Below are positions 42,430 to 51,097 of a DNA stretch of 64,000 nucleotides, piece after piece. Made by a program: the position numbers and the translations under genes. This DNA comes from Alphaproteobacteria bacterium (GTDB taxonomy: Bacteria > Pseudomonadota > Alphaproteobacteria > Reyranellales > Reyranellaceae): the NCBI GenBank assembly GCA_017307275.1, contig JAFKFK010000014.1:62001-126000 (forward strand). Direction: 5' to 3'. Numbering within the stretch: position 1 is the stretch's first letter; every line of letters begins with the position of its first letter. A model generated the notes under the pieces. The model saw only the letters and a program-made list of their open reading frames with translations. It did not search any database and was not told where the DNA came from.

Positions 42430-44708
42430 ATGCCCCTTCCCTGCTCGGCCAGCCGATCACCCGTCGCGAGGACCAACGGTTCCTGACCGGCCGCGGGCGC
42501 TATGCCGACAATACGGCACCTGCCGACGCGTTGGCGGTGTTGTTCGTGCGTTCGCCACATGCCCATGCGCGTATCGCCGGGATCGACAAGACGGCGGCGC
42601 TCGACTTGCCCGGTGTCGTGGCCATCTTCACGGCGGACGATCTCGTCGCCGACGGCGTAGGGCATCTGCCCGCCATCAGCGAGATCAAGGACCAGGCCGG
42701 CAACCGCCATCGCGAACCGACGCATCTCCCGATGCCGGCCGGCAAGGTGCGGCACGTCGGCGACATCGTGGCCATGATCGCGGCCTCTACGATCGACCAG
42801 GCGCGCGATGCCGCCGAAGCGCTCGCCATCGACTACGAGGAACTGCCGGCCATCGTGACGGCAGCGCAGGCGCTCGCCGAAGGGGCGGCTCTGGTGCACG
42901 ACGATGTGCCTGGAAATCTCATGTGCCGCTGGGGCAAGGGCGACGCTGCGGCGACGGATGCCGCTTTCGCACGTGCGGCTCATGTCTCGACGCTCTCCAT
43001 CCGCTCGCCACGCCAGATCGTCCATTACATGGAAACGCGTGCGGCCTGGTCGGCCTACGACGCGCCGGACGATCTCGTCACCGTCACCTTCTCCTCACAA
43101 GGTGTACAGATCCCGCACCGGCTGATGTGCGAGCGCGTGCTCAACGTCGCCAAGGACAAGCTCCGGCTGGTCACTGAAGACGTTGGCGGCGGCTTCGGTC
43201 CGAAGTATCCGATCTACGCCGAGTCGACCCTGATCGCCTGGGCGACGCGCAAGCTGCGCCGCGGCCTGCGCTGGACCTGCGAGCGCACCGAGCTCGCCCT
43301 GGCGGACAGTCATGCCCGCGATCTGGTGGCGACGGCTGAGCTCGCGCTCGACCAGGAGGGCCGCTTCCTCGGCGTTCGGGTGACGGCTCAGGCCAACTAC
43401 GGCGCCTATGTCTCGATGTTCGCGCCGAGCATTCCGACCACGGGTCTCGCCAAAGTCATTTCCGGCCTCTATCGCATTCCCGCAATCCGCATCGACTTCG
43501 ATTGCGCCTTCACCAACACCGTGCCGGTCGACGCCATCCGCGGCGCCGGCAAGCCCGAGGCGCTGTTCCTACTCGAACGTCTCGTCGATCTGGCCGCGCA
43601 CGAGACAGGCCGCACGCCGGCAGCACTGCGTCGTCTCAACCTGCTGCGGCTCGACGAGATGCCCTATGCGGCGGCCAGCGGTTACACCTACGACGCGGCC
43701 GATTGCCTGCGGCTGTTCGATACGGCGCTCTCGGCAGCCGACGAGTCGGGCTTCGCGGCACGCCGCACGGCGAGCGAGGCGGCCGGCAAGCGGCGCGGCC
43801 TTGGCTTCTCCTGTCATCTGCATGGCACCGGCGGCATTGCCGACGAGCATGTCGTAGTCCAGGTCGAACCCGACCGGTTGATCGCGCGGGTCGGCACGCA
43901 GAGCCAGGGCCAGGGCCACGAGACCGTATTCGCACAGATCCTTGCCGGAGCTCTCGATGTGCCCATCGAACGAGTCGAAATCCATCAGGGCGACACCCGC
44001 TCGATCCCTCGCGGCGGCGGCACCGGCGGCTCCTCCTCGACCATCATCAGCGGCACGACCTTGCGGCGTGCGGCCGATGTCGTGATCCAGCGCGGCCGCG
44101 ATCTCGCCGCCGAGCGGCTGGAAACGGCCGTTGCCGACATTGCCTATCGCGATGGCGCCTTCGAAATCGTGGGAACGGACCGGCGCATCGGCCTCTTCGA
44201 GCTGGCGGCCTGGAAGCCGTTCGATGGCGACGCGCTGTTCGCCGACAAGATCGAATCGTTTCCGACGGGAGTCATGGTCTGCGAAGTCGAGGTCGATCCC
44301 GAGACCGGCGCGACACGCATCGACCGCCTGCTCGCCGTGGCCGATTGCGGCACGGTGGTAAATCCGCGCCTCCTCGCCGGCCAGATTCACGGCGGCATCG
44401 TGCACGGGCTGGGCAACGCTCTGATGGAGGAGGCGGTTTACGATGAGGAAACCGGCCAGCTCCTGACGGGCACACTGATGGACTACGCCTTGCCGCGCGC
44501 CGAAGACGTGCCGATGCTCGGAGTGGAGACCATCTCTACCGCCTCGCCCAATAATTTCATGGGCCTCAAAGGTGTGGGTGAGCTGCCGACCAACGGGGCA
44601 CCCGCGGCGTTGGCGAATGCCGTACTCGACGCCCTACGCCCCCTTGGCGTGCGCCATATCGACATGCCGCTGACGCCACACAAGATCTGGCAAGCGCTGC
44701 AACGCTGA
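42426..44708 (+). CDS. xanthine dehydrogenase/CoxL-family molybdopterin subunit, solitary
   Basis: A 760-residue large subunit of the molybdenum hydroxylase family: ITRREDQRFLTGRGRYADN opening, DVGGGFGPKYPIYAE at the Mo-contact segment, IRGAGKPEALFLLERLVD, TQSQGQGHETVFAQILA, and catalytic Glu719 in KGVGELPTNGAP. It lacks the AYRCSFR loop of true CO dehydrogenases, so another aldehyde, ketone or heterocycle substrate is expected. The usual FAD and [2Fe-2S] subunits are not nearby. ATG overlaps the epimerase stop. Confidence 0.88.
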   Translation: MNAPSLLGQPITRREDQRFLTGRGRYADNTAPADALAVLFVRSPHAHARIAGIDKTAALDLPGVVAIFTADDLVADGVGHLPAISEIKDQAGNRHREPTHLPMPAGKVRHVGDIVAMIAASTIDQARDAAEALAIDYEELPAIVTAAQALAEGAALVHDDVPGNLMCRWGKGDAAATDAAFARAAHVSTLSIRSPRQIVHYMETRAAWSAYDAPDDLVTVTFSSQGVQIPHRLMCERVLNVAKDKLRLVTEDVGGGFGPKYPIYAESTLIAWATRKLRRGLRWTCERTELALADSHARDLVATAELALDQEGRFLGVRVTAQANYGAYVSMFAPSIPTTGLAKVISGLYRIPAIRIDFDCAFTNTVPVDAIRGAGKPEALFLLERLVDLAAHETGRTPAALRRLNLLRLDEMPYAAASGYTYDAADCLRLFDTALSAADESGFAARRTASEAAGKRRGLGFSCHLHGTGGIADEHVVVQVEPDRLIARVGTQSQGQGHETVFAQILAGALDVPIERVEIHQGDTRSIPRGGGTGGSSSTIISGTTLRRAADVVIQRGRDLAAERLETAVADIAYRDGAFEIVGTDRRIGLFELAAWKPFDGDALFADKIESFPTGVMVCEVEVDPETGATRIDRLLAVADCGTVVNPRLLAGQIHGGIVHGLGNALMEEAVYDEETGQLLTGTLMDYALPRAEDVPMLGVETISTASPNNFMGLKGVGELPTNGAPAALANAVLDALRPLGVRHIDMPLTPHKIWQALQR

Positions 44709-44735
44709 TCTGCAATCGCCATCGCCTGGGAAACG

Positions 44736-44765
44736 TTGGCAAGCGACCGGCAGTCGCGCTAGCCT
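44736..44765 (+). promoter_or_regulatory. promoter candidate for the Bug-type binding protein
   Basis: TTGGCA, an 18-base spacer and TAGCCT precede the ATG of the binding-protein gene by 18 bases, with GGGAGGAAA as Shine-Dalgarno between. The string TAGCCTCGCG also occurs at the P450 promoter (33650). Confidence 0.4.
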
Positions 44766-44783
44766 CGCGTCGGGAGGAAACCG

Positions 44784-45749
44784 ATGAACAAGAAAATCGC
44801 CGCCGCTGTTGCCGGCGCGCTGCTGCTGCTTGCCACCAATGCTTACGCTCAGGCTTGGCCCAACAAGCCGATCAAGCTCGTGGCGCCCTATCCGCCTGGC
44901 GGCCAGACCGATGTCGTCTCGCGCTACTTCGCCGAGAAGCTTACGGCCGCGCTCGGTCAGCAGGTGATCGTGGAGAACAAGGCCGGTGCGCAGGGCATGG
45001 TCGGTGCCGAGATCGTCAAGAATGCGCCGCCCGATGGCTACACGTTCGTCTACGTGAACTCGTCGATGATGTGCATCAACCCTTACGTCTACAAGAAGCT
45101 GCCCTATGACGGCTTCAAAGACTTCGTGCCGGTGACGCAGCATGGCCTGGCGCCGCTCGCGATGGTAACCACGCCGTCGCTGGGACTGAAGTCGGTGAAG
45201 GAGTTCGTTGCCTGGGCCAACCAGAACAAGGGCAAGGTAAACTACGCGTCGTTCGGCACCGGCTCCTCCTCGCACATCTGGGGCGAGATGCTGAACCAGG
45301 CCGAGAAGCTCGACATGACGCACGTGCCCTACAAGGGTGCCGGTCCCGCCATCCAGGACGCGGTGGCGGGCCACATCCCGGTGACCATCCAGGACCTCGC
45401 CGCCAGCGGTCCGGCGATCTCCGGCGGCAAGCTGACGCCGCTTGCCGTCACCTCGACGTCGCGCTGGCCGCGCCTGCCGAACGTGCCGACGTTCGAAGAA
45501 CTCGGCTACAAGATGAACCTGGTCGGCTGGAACGGCATCATGGCACCGGCCGGTACGCCCAAGGAAATCGTCGAGCGGGTCAGCGCCGAACTGCGCAAGG
45601 TGGTGCAGACGCCCGAGGGCAAGGAGAAGCTTCTCGATATGGGTCTGATCGCCACCGGCACGACTCCGGCGGAGATGACCGAGATCATGAAGACAGGCTG
45701 CGCTGCCTGGGGCGACGCCGTGAAGCGCGCCGGCGTCCAGCCGGAGTAA
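44784..45749 (+). CDS. tripartite tricarboxylate transporter (Bug family) binding protein
   Basis: A 321-residue periplasmic protein with signal peptide (MNKKIAAAVAGALLLLATNAYA). WPNKPIKLVAPYPPGGQTDVVSRYFAEKL and VPYKGAGPAIQDAVAGHIPVTIQDLA are Bug-family hallmarks. Bug proteins bind carboxylates or related ligands. No TctA/TctB membrane partners are encoded nearby, as is usual for the many orphan Bug genes of such genomes. Confidence 0.9.
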   Translation: MNKKIAAAVAGALLLLATNAYAQAWPNKPIKLVAPYPPGGQTDVVSRYFAEKLTAALGQQVIVENKAGAQGMVGAEIVKNAPPDGYTFVYVNSSMMCINPYVYKKLPYDGFKDFVPVTQHGLAPLAMVTTPSLGLKSVKEFVAWANQNKGKVNYASFGTGSSSHIWGEMLNQAEKLDMTHVPYKGAGPAIQDAVAGHIPVTIQDLAASGPAISGGKLTPLAVTSTSRWPRLPNVPTFEELGYKMNLVGWNGIMAPAGTPKEIVERVSAELRKVVQTPEGKEKLLDMGLIATGTTPAEMTEIMKTGCAAWGDAVKRAGVQPE

Positions 45750-45756
45750 GCAAGGT

Positions 45757-46329
45757 TCAAGCGCCGGAAGTCATCCTCTTCCGCGTTTCCTCATCGACGG
45801 CATCGCGTATCTGTCTGAACAGGTCGCGACCGTCGGTGTACTTCCGGCCGTAAGTGAGATTGAACGCATAGTCGAAGTCGGGGGCGTTGCGCCCCTGATT
45901 GTGCTGCAGAATCGTCTCGATCTTGTCCAAGGCCTTGGCCGCACGGCCTTCGGGAGACGAGGCGTTCTCGTACTCGTCCCACAAACCCAGGAACTCCTCG
46001 CGCAGCGCCGCCGGTAGAGCCTCCATCAATTGCAGCAGGTCCACCCGTTCGCGGTGGCCCTTGTCCGGGACGCTGCCTTGCGCGGTTGCCGGAATGTCGC
46101 CGCCTATCGCCTCGCCGAGGTCGTGGAGGAGACAGATCTTGAGGACCTTCAGGAAATCGAGATCGCCAAGCTCATCCTGGAACACCATCGCCATGAGGCA
46201 GAGGCGCCACGTATGCTCGGCGGTGCTCTCGCGACGCCCTTGGGAAGTGTACGAATTGCGGACGACGTCCTTCAGCCGTTCGGCTTCCCGAATGAAATCG
46301 AGGCGCTTCTGAATATCCGCAGGTTTCAT
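45757..46329 (-). CDS. HD domain phosphohydrolase (YfbR/HDDC2-like)
   Basis: A 190-residue HD-domain protein. His39 (STAEHTWR), His69-Asp70 (CLLHDLGEAIGGDIP) and Asp in LDKIETILQ are the expected metal ligands. The size and order match the 5'-deoxynucleotidase/HDDC2 group. ATG at 46329 overlaps the cbpM-like stop by four bases, so it is co-translated with the chaperone pair. Confidence 0.85.
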   Translation of the reverse strand: MKPADIQKRLDFIREAERLKDVVRNSYTSQGRRESTAEHTWRLCLMAMVFQDELGDLDFLKVLKICLLHDLGEAIGGDIPATAQGSVPDKGHRERVDLLQLMEALPAALREEFLGLWDEYENASSPEGRAAKALDKIETILQHNQGRNAPDFDYAFNLTYGRKYTDGRDLFRQIRDAVDEETRKRMTSGA

Positions 46330-46658
46330 ACCCTCGCCGTCAGCCGCACGAGCGCCTGGGCGATGGCCTCGCGTGTCGCGGCCGGTTGCTCGGCGATCGC
46401 ATGCCCCAACAAATCGAGCTGGCGACGCAGGGTGTTCACCTGATCGACCAGGTCGACGACGGTTTCCACGGACTCGTCGTCGAAGCCCATCTCGTCGATG
46501 AGTTCGGCCAACAGACGCGCCCTCGCCACATCGATCTGCTCGAAGCTCCAAGTCTCGACGCTGCCGGTCGGATGCAGCAGGCCACGCGCCACCCAGCGCT
46601 CGACATGGACGGTCGTGAGGCGATGGTGCTGGCGCAGCAGTTCGTCGAGGGTCGTCAT
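46326..46658 (-). CDS. cbpM: chaperone modulator CbpM-like
   Basis: A 110-residue MerR-like helix-turn-helix protein: LTTVHVERWVARGLLHPTGSVETWSFEQIDVARARLLAELIDEMGFDDESVETVVDLVDQVNTLRRQL. CbpM binds the J domain of CbpA and inhibits its co-chaperone and DNA-binding activity. It overlaps the cbpA-like gene by four bases, the classical arrangement. Confidence 0.85.
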   Translation of the reverse strand: MTTLDELLRQHHRLTTVHVERWVARGLLHPTGSVETWSFEQIDVARARLLAELIDEMGFDDESVETVVDLVDQVNTLRRQLDLLGHAIAEQPAATREAIAQALVRLTARV

Positions 46659-47590
46659 GTGAACTGCTCCATCTCCTTCCGTGGATCGTAGGCTTTGCCT
46701 GCCTCCCAGCCCTCAAGAAACTCCTTCAGCTTCCCATCCGGTTCTTCCGGCAACACGACCTTGAGCTTCACATACTGATCGCCACGCTGACCGGACTTGC
46801 GGTCGAGCAGGCCGCGGCCCTTGAGGCGCAACGACGTGCCGGTGTTGGACCCCGCCGGCACATTCAGCATGACCGGACCGCCCACGGTCGGCACTCGAAC
46901 TTTGCCGCCCAATGTCGCTTCCGTGAGCGTCACCGGGAGTTCGACATGGATGTCATTGTCGCGTGTCTGGAAGAAGGCATGCGGTTCGACACGGATTTCG
47001 ACATAGGCGTCGCCGGCCGGCCGGCCCTGGCTGCCGGGCATGCCCTGCCCCTTTAGGCGCAGGGTCTGGCCGTCGCCCATACCTTCGGGAATGTCGATAT
47101 CCAGGGTCTTGCCGTCGGGCAGATCGACCCGCTGCTTGCCGCCCCGAGCAGCGACGAGAAACGGCACGCGCAGACTGTAGGTCACCGGCATGCCGCTCAT
47201 GTCGAAGCCCCCAGCACCATGTCCGCCAGCCCCGAAACCGCGTCGCTCGCCGAACATCTCCGAGAAGATACCGCCCATGTCGACGAAGGAGTCGTGGGCG
47301 CCGGCGCGCTCGTACTTGCCGCCGAAGCCACCAGCCTGATCGCGATAGAAACCACGCGGCGGCATCTCCTGCCCGGTGGCGTCGATTTCGCCGGCATCGA
47401 AACGGCGGCGCTTCTCGGGATCGGACAGCAGGTCGTTGGCCTGGCTGATCTCCTTGAACTTCGCCTCGGCTGCCTTGTCGCCGGGATTGAGGTCGGGATG
47501 ATGTTTCTTGGCGAGCTGACGAAACGCCTTGCGGATATCGTCCTCCGAGGCGGTCCTCGGCACGCCCAGGACGGAATAGGGGTCGGTCAT
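46655..47590 (-). CDS. cbpA: DnaJ-class chaperone CbpA-like
   Basis: A 311-residue DnaJ-like protein without the zinc-finger. The J domain spans residues 1-70 with HPD at 31-33 (KKHHPDLN), a Gly/Phe-rich stretch follows (GGFGGKYERAG...GRRGFGAGGHGAGGF), then the two C-terminal substrate-binding beta domains (PFLVAARGGKQRVDLPDGKTLDIDIPEGMGDGQ; LPVTLTEATLGGKV). It stimulates DnaK and is partner to the adjacent CbpM-like protein. Confidence 0.92.
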   Translation of the reverse strand: MTDPYSVLGVPRTASEDDIRKAFRQLAKKHHPDLNPGDKAAEAKFKEISQANDLLSDPEKRRRFDAGEIDATGQEMPPRGFYRDQAGGFGGKYERAGAHDSFVDMGGIFSEMFGERRGFGAGGHGAGGFDMSGMPVTYSLRVPFLVAARGGKQRVDLPDGKTLDIDIPEGMGDGQTLRLKGQGMPGSQGRPAGDAYVEIRVEPHAFFQTRDNDIHVELPVTLTEATLGGKVRVPTVGGPVMLNVPAGSNTGTSLRLKGRGLLDRKSGQRGDQYVKLKVVLPEEPDGKLKEFLEGWEAGKAYDPRKEMEQFT

Positions 47591-47620
47591 GTCCCTACAG
47601 ATGTGGTGTGAATTAGTCGC

Positions 47621-48625
47621 TTACAAGTACTGCAGGCAACCCGCCTCCTCGAGCACGGGCGTCAGCCGCCGACGCGCAGCATCCGGCAGCGCCGCGAACT
47701 TCTTGCGTATGGCATCATAGCATTTGCCCTGGTAGCGAAACGGCGCTTGCGCGTAAGGCCGGCCGAGCAGCTCGACTTCGAAGGACTCCCGCCCGTCCTG
47801 CAGCGCCTGCGCGTTGGCTTCGAAAAACGGCAGGTATGTCGCGGCCGCGTGGCGCAAGAGGGCCGTCACGCCCTGAGGCAACGGGGCATCGGCATCGATC
47901 CATGCCCCCTCGACGCCGGAGGCATCGTCGAGCCGCATCAGCCAGCAGAAAACGTCGGGTGCACGGTCGCGCATCTCGGCTGCCGGAGTCGGGTCGACCG
48001 AGAGGATCTGGAGCTGACCATAGATGCCGAAGTCGCCGATCGACGGGCGCGAGCCCAACAGGAACGGCAGGGTGCGGACATGCCGGTCGAGCGTGTCGAG
48101 AACGACGCGGTAGCTCTCCTCGATCACCGGCCGGTTCTGCTCGGTGCAGCCGACCAGCGCCATGCGCCCGACCTGGCGGTCGTTGAACGCAGTCATGGTC
48201 GCCTGCCGCACGCCCGGTTCCATCACCGGATCTCGCGAACTCACCACCCAGGTCTGCGCGAAGGCGCGGTCCGCGGCGTAGTACCAGCGATAGTGGAACA
48301 TGATCTTGGTCAGCCACTCGTCGCCGAAATCCTCGAGCAGGTCGCTGATGAAGGCGAGCCCGGGATCGTCGGGAACGACCGAACGGGCGCCGGGATGCTC
48401 GCGCTCCAGCGCATAGGCCAGCGGCGTCGAGTCGTTCATCAAGCGCCCGTCGGGAAAGCGCAGCACCGGGATCACCGGCGGCAGGCCCGCGGCAACCGCA
48501 ACGTCGCGCGGCGAGCCCACCGCATCCCACACGAACGGCAGGCGGCGGTAGCGCAGCAGTGCCCGCATCTTCACCGAGTAGGGCGACGGGTCGAAGCCGT
48601 GCAGCGTGTAGACAGCGTTGCTCAC
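47621..48625 (-). CDS. glutathione S-transferase family protein
   Basis: A 334-residue protein longer than a typical GST. The thioredoxin-fold N-terminus reads YTLHGFDPSPYSVKMRALLRYRRLPFVWD with the candidate catalytic Ser at SPYS, followed by PVLRFPDGRLMNDSTPLAYALEREHPG (the glutathione-binding cis-Pro and Ser). The C-terminal helical domain is extended to about residue 300. It overlaps the acyl-CoA dehydrogenase gene by four bases. Confidence 0.82.
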   Translation of the reverse strand: MSNAVYTLHGFDPSPYSVKMRALLRYRRLPFVWDAVGSPRDVAVAAGLPPVIPVLRFPDGRLMNDSTPLAYALEREHPGARSVVPDDPGLAFISDLLEDFGDEWLTKIMFHYRWYYAADRAFAQTWVVSSRDPVMEPGVRQATMTAFNDRQVGRMALVGCTEQNRPVIEESYRVVLDTLDRHVRTLPFLLGSRPSIGDFGIYGQLQILSVDPTPAAEMRDRAPDVFCWLMRLDDASGVEGAWIDADAPLPQGVTALLRHAAATYLPFFEANAQALQDGRESFEVELLGRPYAQAPFRYQGKCYDAIRKKFAALPDAARRRLTPVLEEAGCLQYL

Positions 48626-49830
48626 AGGCCCAGCACCGCTTTGGCGATGATGTTGCGCTGGATCTCGTTCGAGCCCGCGTAGATCGTCGACGCACGATTG
48701 TTGAGATAGAGCGGCATCGCCGTGAGCCCTGCCTCCGGTGTCACCGTCGGCTCGTTGTGGCCGAGCAGGCGTGCCTCCGGCTCGAAGGGGGCCGCGTACC
48801 AGGCGAGCGCCTCGACGCCGAGATGGTCGAGCCGCTGCAAGGTCTCGCTGCCCCTGATCTTCATTGCCGAGGAGATCGCCCCGGGATTGCGGCCCTTGCT
48901 GAGATCGGAGAGGACCTGCATCTCGATCATCTCCAGCGCCTGGATCTCCATTTCGGTCTCGGCCAGACGCTCGGCAAAGCCACGCTCCTCGATCAGCCGC
49001 CCCGAGCCGTCGGCGGCCTCCTCCTTGGCGATGCGCCGCACGTCCTCGATGCGCGCGTAGAGGTTGGGCGTATACGCCTCGCCGCCGCGCTCGAATTCGA
49101 GCAGGTACTTGGCCACCGTCCAGCCGGCATTCTCCGGTCCGATGCGGTTGGCGACAGGGGTGCGGACATTGTCGAAGAAGACCTGGTTAACCTCGTGGTC
49201 GCCCGCCAGGGTCAGGATCGGCGCCACGGTGAGGCCCGGCGTTTTCATCGAATCGATGAGGACGAAGGAGATGCCGTCCTGTGGCTTGCCCTCGGTCGAG
49301 GTGCGCACCAAGCAGAACATGTGGTCGGCAACGTGGGCGCCGGTCGTCCAGATCTTGGTGCCGTTGATCACGTAATCGTCGCCGTCCTGCACGGCGCGGG
49401 TCTTGAGGCTCGCAAGGTCGGAGCCCGACCCGGGCTCGGAATAACCCTGGCAGAACACGATATCGCCCGCCACGATGCGCGGCAGGTACTTGGCCTTCTG
49501 CTCCGGCGTGCCGAATTTCATGATGACGGGGCCGACCATGCGCAGGCCCATCGAAAAGATGCGCGGCGCATCAGCCGCTGTGCATTCACGCGAGAAGATG
49601 TAGCGCTGGGTGGCGTTCCAGCCGGTCCCGCCATATTCCTTGGGCCAGCTCGCCGCCGACCAGCCCTTCTTGGCCAGGACCCTGTGCCAGCGCCGCCCGG
49701 CTTCGAACTCGGCAAAGACCCCGCCGGTCTTGCGGCCGGCCTCGCGCAGGTCTTCGGTCAGATGCTCGTCGAGGAAACCTCGCACCTCGTCGCGAAAGGA
49801 CTGATCCGCGGTACTCAGGGCTAGATCCAT
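48622..49830 (-). CDS. acyl-CoA dehydrogenase
   Basis: A 402-residue acyl-CoA dehydrogenase. FAD/substrate segments FCQGYSEPGSGSDLASLKTRAVQDGDDYVINGTKIWTTGA and a C-terminal NRASTIYAGSNEIQRNIIAKAVLGL are typical. The fold is complete. It oxidises an acyl-CoA at the alpha,beta position and passes electrons to ETF. CCTATG..-preceded ATG at 49830; the GST gene overlaps its stop by four bases, so the two are coupled. Confidence 0.92.
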   Translation of the reverse strand: MDLALSTADQSFRDEVRGFLDEHLTEDLREAGRKTGGVFAEFEAGRRWHRVLAKKGWSAASWPKEYGGTGWNATQRYIFSRECTAADAPRIFSMGLRMVGPVIMKFGTPEQKAKYLPRIVAGDIVFCQGYSEPGSGSDLASLKTRAVQDGDDYVINGTKIWTTGAHVADHMFCLVRTSTEGKPQDGISFVLIDSMKTPGLTVAPILTLAGDHEVNQVFFDNVRTPVANRIGPENAGWTVAKYLLEFERGGEAYTPNLYARIEDVRRIAKEEAADGSGRLIEERGFAERLAETEMEIQALEMIEMQVLSDLSKGRNPGAISSAMKIRGSETLQRLDHLGVEALAWYAAPFEPEARLLGHNEPTVTPEAGLTAMPLYLNNRASTIYAGSNEIQRNIIAKAVLGL

Positions 49831-49895
49831 AGGCTTCCTCCGTTTCGTCTTTCCCGAAGGCTACCGATCCCCCACCATTGCCGTCCAGTGCACGG

Positions 49896-49925
49896 CTGAC
49901 AGGAGCTTCCGACGAGCGGTATGCT
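49896..49925 (+). promoter_or_regulatory. promoter candidate for the DUF1194 gene
   Basis: CTGACA (49896-49901), 18 bases, and TATGCT (49920-49925) lie 38 bases before the ATG at 49964. Both hexamers are one or two changes from the sigma-70 consensus. Confidence 0.4.
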
Positions 49926-49963
49926 TTTTGCCTCGCACTGCGTAGACCAACGCGGAGATCGCC

Positions 49964-50860
49964 ATGCATCGGCTTCTCGGTTTGCTTGCCCTTCTGCTCG
50001 CTGCCCTCCCCGCGGCGGCGCAGGACAAGAAGGAAGTCGACCTCGCGCTGGTCCTGGCGATCGACATCTCGGGCAGCATCGACCCCGACGAAGCCCGGCT
50101 GCAGCGCCAGGGTTACGTCGAAGCGTTTCGCGACCCGGTCATCGTGAAGGCGATCCTGGGAGGCAACCATGGACGCATTGCCGTCGCCTATTTCGAATGG
50201 TCCGACGCCTGGGTACAGAAGCTCCTGATCGACTGGACGCTGCTCGACTCCGAAGCCGCCATCCAGGCCTTCACCCACCGCCTCAGCGATGCGCCGATCT
50301 CCATCGCGCGCCGCACCTCGATCAGCGGCGCCATACGCTATGCCGTTCCGATGTATGGCCGCCTTCCCTACGAGCCGGAACGCAAGGTGCTGGATATCTC
50401 GGGCGACGGCTCGAACAACGACGGTGGCCTGGTCACCGACGTGCGCCACGATGCCCTGAAGGAGCGCATCGTCATCAACGGGCTGCCGATCATGAATGGC
50501 CGACCCAACCCGTTCGGCTTCCCGGCCGAGGACGACCTCGACAAGTATTACCTCCATTGCGTCACGGGCGGCCCCCGCTCCTTCGTGGAAGTCGCGCGGA
50601 GCTTCGAGGATTTCCCCCGGGCCATCCGCAAGAAGCTCCTCCAGGAGGTTGCCGATATCGGCCCGCTGAACGACTTCGATATCGGCGATCTGGGCGCCGA
50701 ACGCCATGGCGTGCAGCTCGCCCAAAGCAGCCGCCGGCCCGCCCGCAACGACGACGACTACACGCGCTTCGTGCAACCCGAATATGAGCTTGGCTGCGAT
50801 ATCGGCGAACGCCGCAGCCGCGATTTCTGGCAGCGCCGGTTCGGCGTAACGCCCGACTGA
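49964..50860 (+). CDS. DUF1194 (von Willebrand A) secreted protein
   Basis: A 298-residue protein with signal peptide (MHRLLGLLALLLAALPAAAQ) and a vWA domain. The MIDAS motif DxSxS is D34-S36-S38 (AIDISGSID), with a later Asp in DISGDGSNND. Family DUF1194 is of unknown function. The vWA domain suggests metal-dependent protein binding in the periplasm. It lies upstream of the NRPS-PKS genes but is separated by an AT-rich spacer with its own promoter, so I do not place it in the cluster. Confidence 0.85.
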   Translation: MHRLLGLLALLLAALPAAAQDKKEVDLALVLAIDISGSIDPDEARLQRQGYVEAFRDPVIVKAILGGNHGRIAVAYFEWSDAWVQKLLIDWTLLDSEAAIQAFTHRLSDAPISIARRTSISGAIRYAVPMYGRLPYEPERKVLDISGDGSNNDGGLVTDVRHDALKERIVINGLPIMNGRPNPFGFPAEDDLDKYYLHCVTGGPRSFVEVARSFEDFPRAIRKKLLQEVADIGPLNDFDIGDLGAERHGVQLAQSSRRPARNDDDYTRFVQPEYELGCDIGERRSRDFWQRRFGVTPD

Positions 50861-50952
50861 CACCCGCGCTTTCCGCCACGGCCACCCAAGATATACGCAC
50901 CGACCGGCGCATGCTTCGGAGCAGCCAAATGAGCGGTAATCATCACTGAAAG

Positions 50953-50968
50953 AAGGCATTTTTGCCTT
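50953..50968 (+). terminator. hairpin in the AT-rich spacer before the NRPS genes
   Basis: AAGGCA-TTTT-TGCCTT forms a 6-bp stem, 92 bases after the DUF1194 stop. Only TA follows on the plus strand, so it is a weak terminator. The whole spacer 50861-51097 (237 bases) holds no ORF I can support; it carries this hairpin, the promoter at 50991 and an AT-rich core. Confidence 0.4.
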
Positions 50969-50990
50969 TATCGCATTTAAGATGAAATAA

Positions 50991-51018
50991 TTGACGTTCC
51001 ATATGCGCTTGGTATATG
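50991..51018 (+). promoter_or_regulatory. promoter candidate of the NRPS-PKS operon
   Basis: TTGACG (50991-50996), a 16-base spacer and TATATG (51013-51018) form the best sigma-70-like match in the window, inside an AT-rich island (50940-51020). CATAT...ATATG (51000-51004 and 51014-51018) is an inverted repeat of 19 bases overall that overlaps the -10 and could bind a regulator. The ATG of the first NRPS gene is 80 bases downstream, behind GGGAAGGG. Confidence 0.55.
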
Positions 51019-51097
51019 CCCGTCAGTGGGATGGCCGTGCGTATCGGTTGGGGAACCGGTGCGGCAACCGCGGCTCTACAGTGTGGGAAGGGTTAAG

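Noticed and set aside
49964..50860. DUF1194 gene as part of the NRPS cluster
   Set aside because: It is separated by 237 bases with a hairpin and a new promoter, and vWA proteins of this family are found in unrelated contexts.
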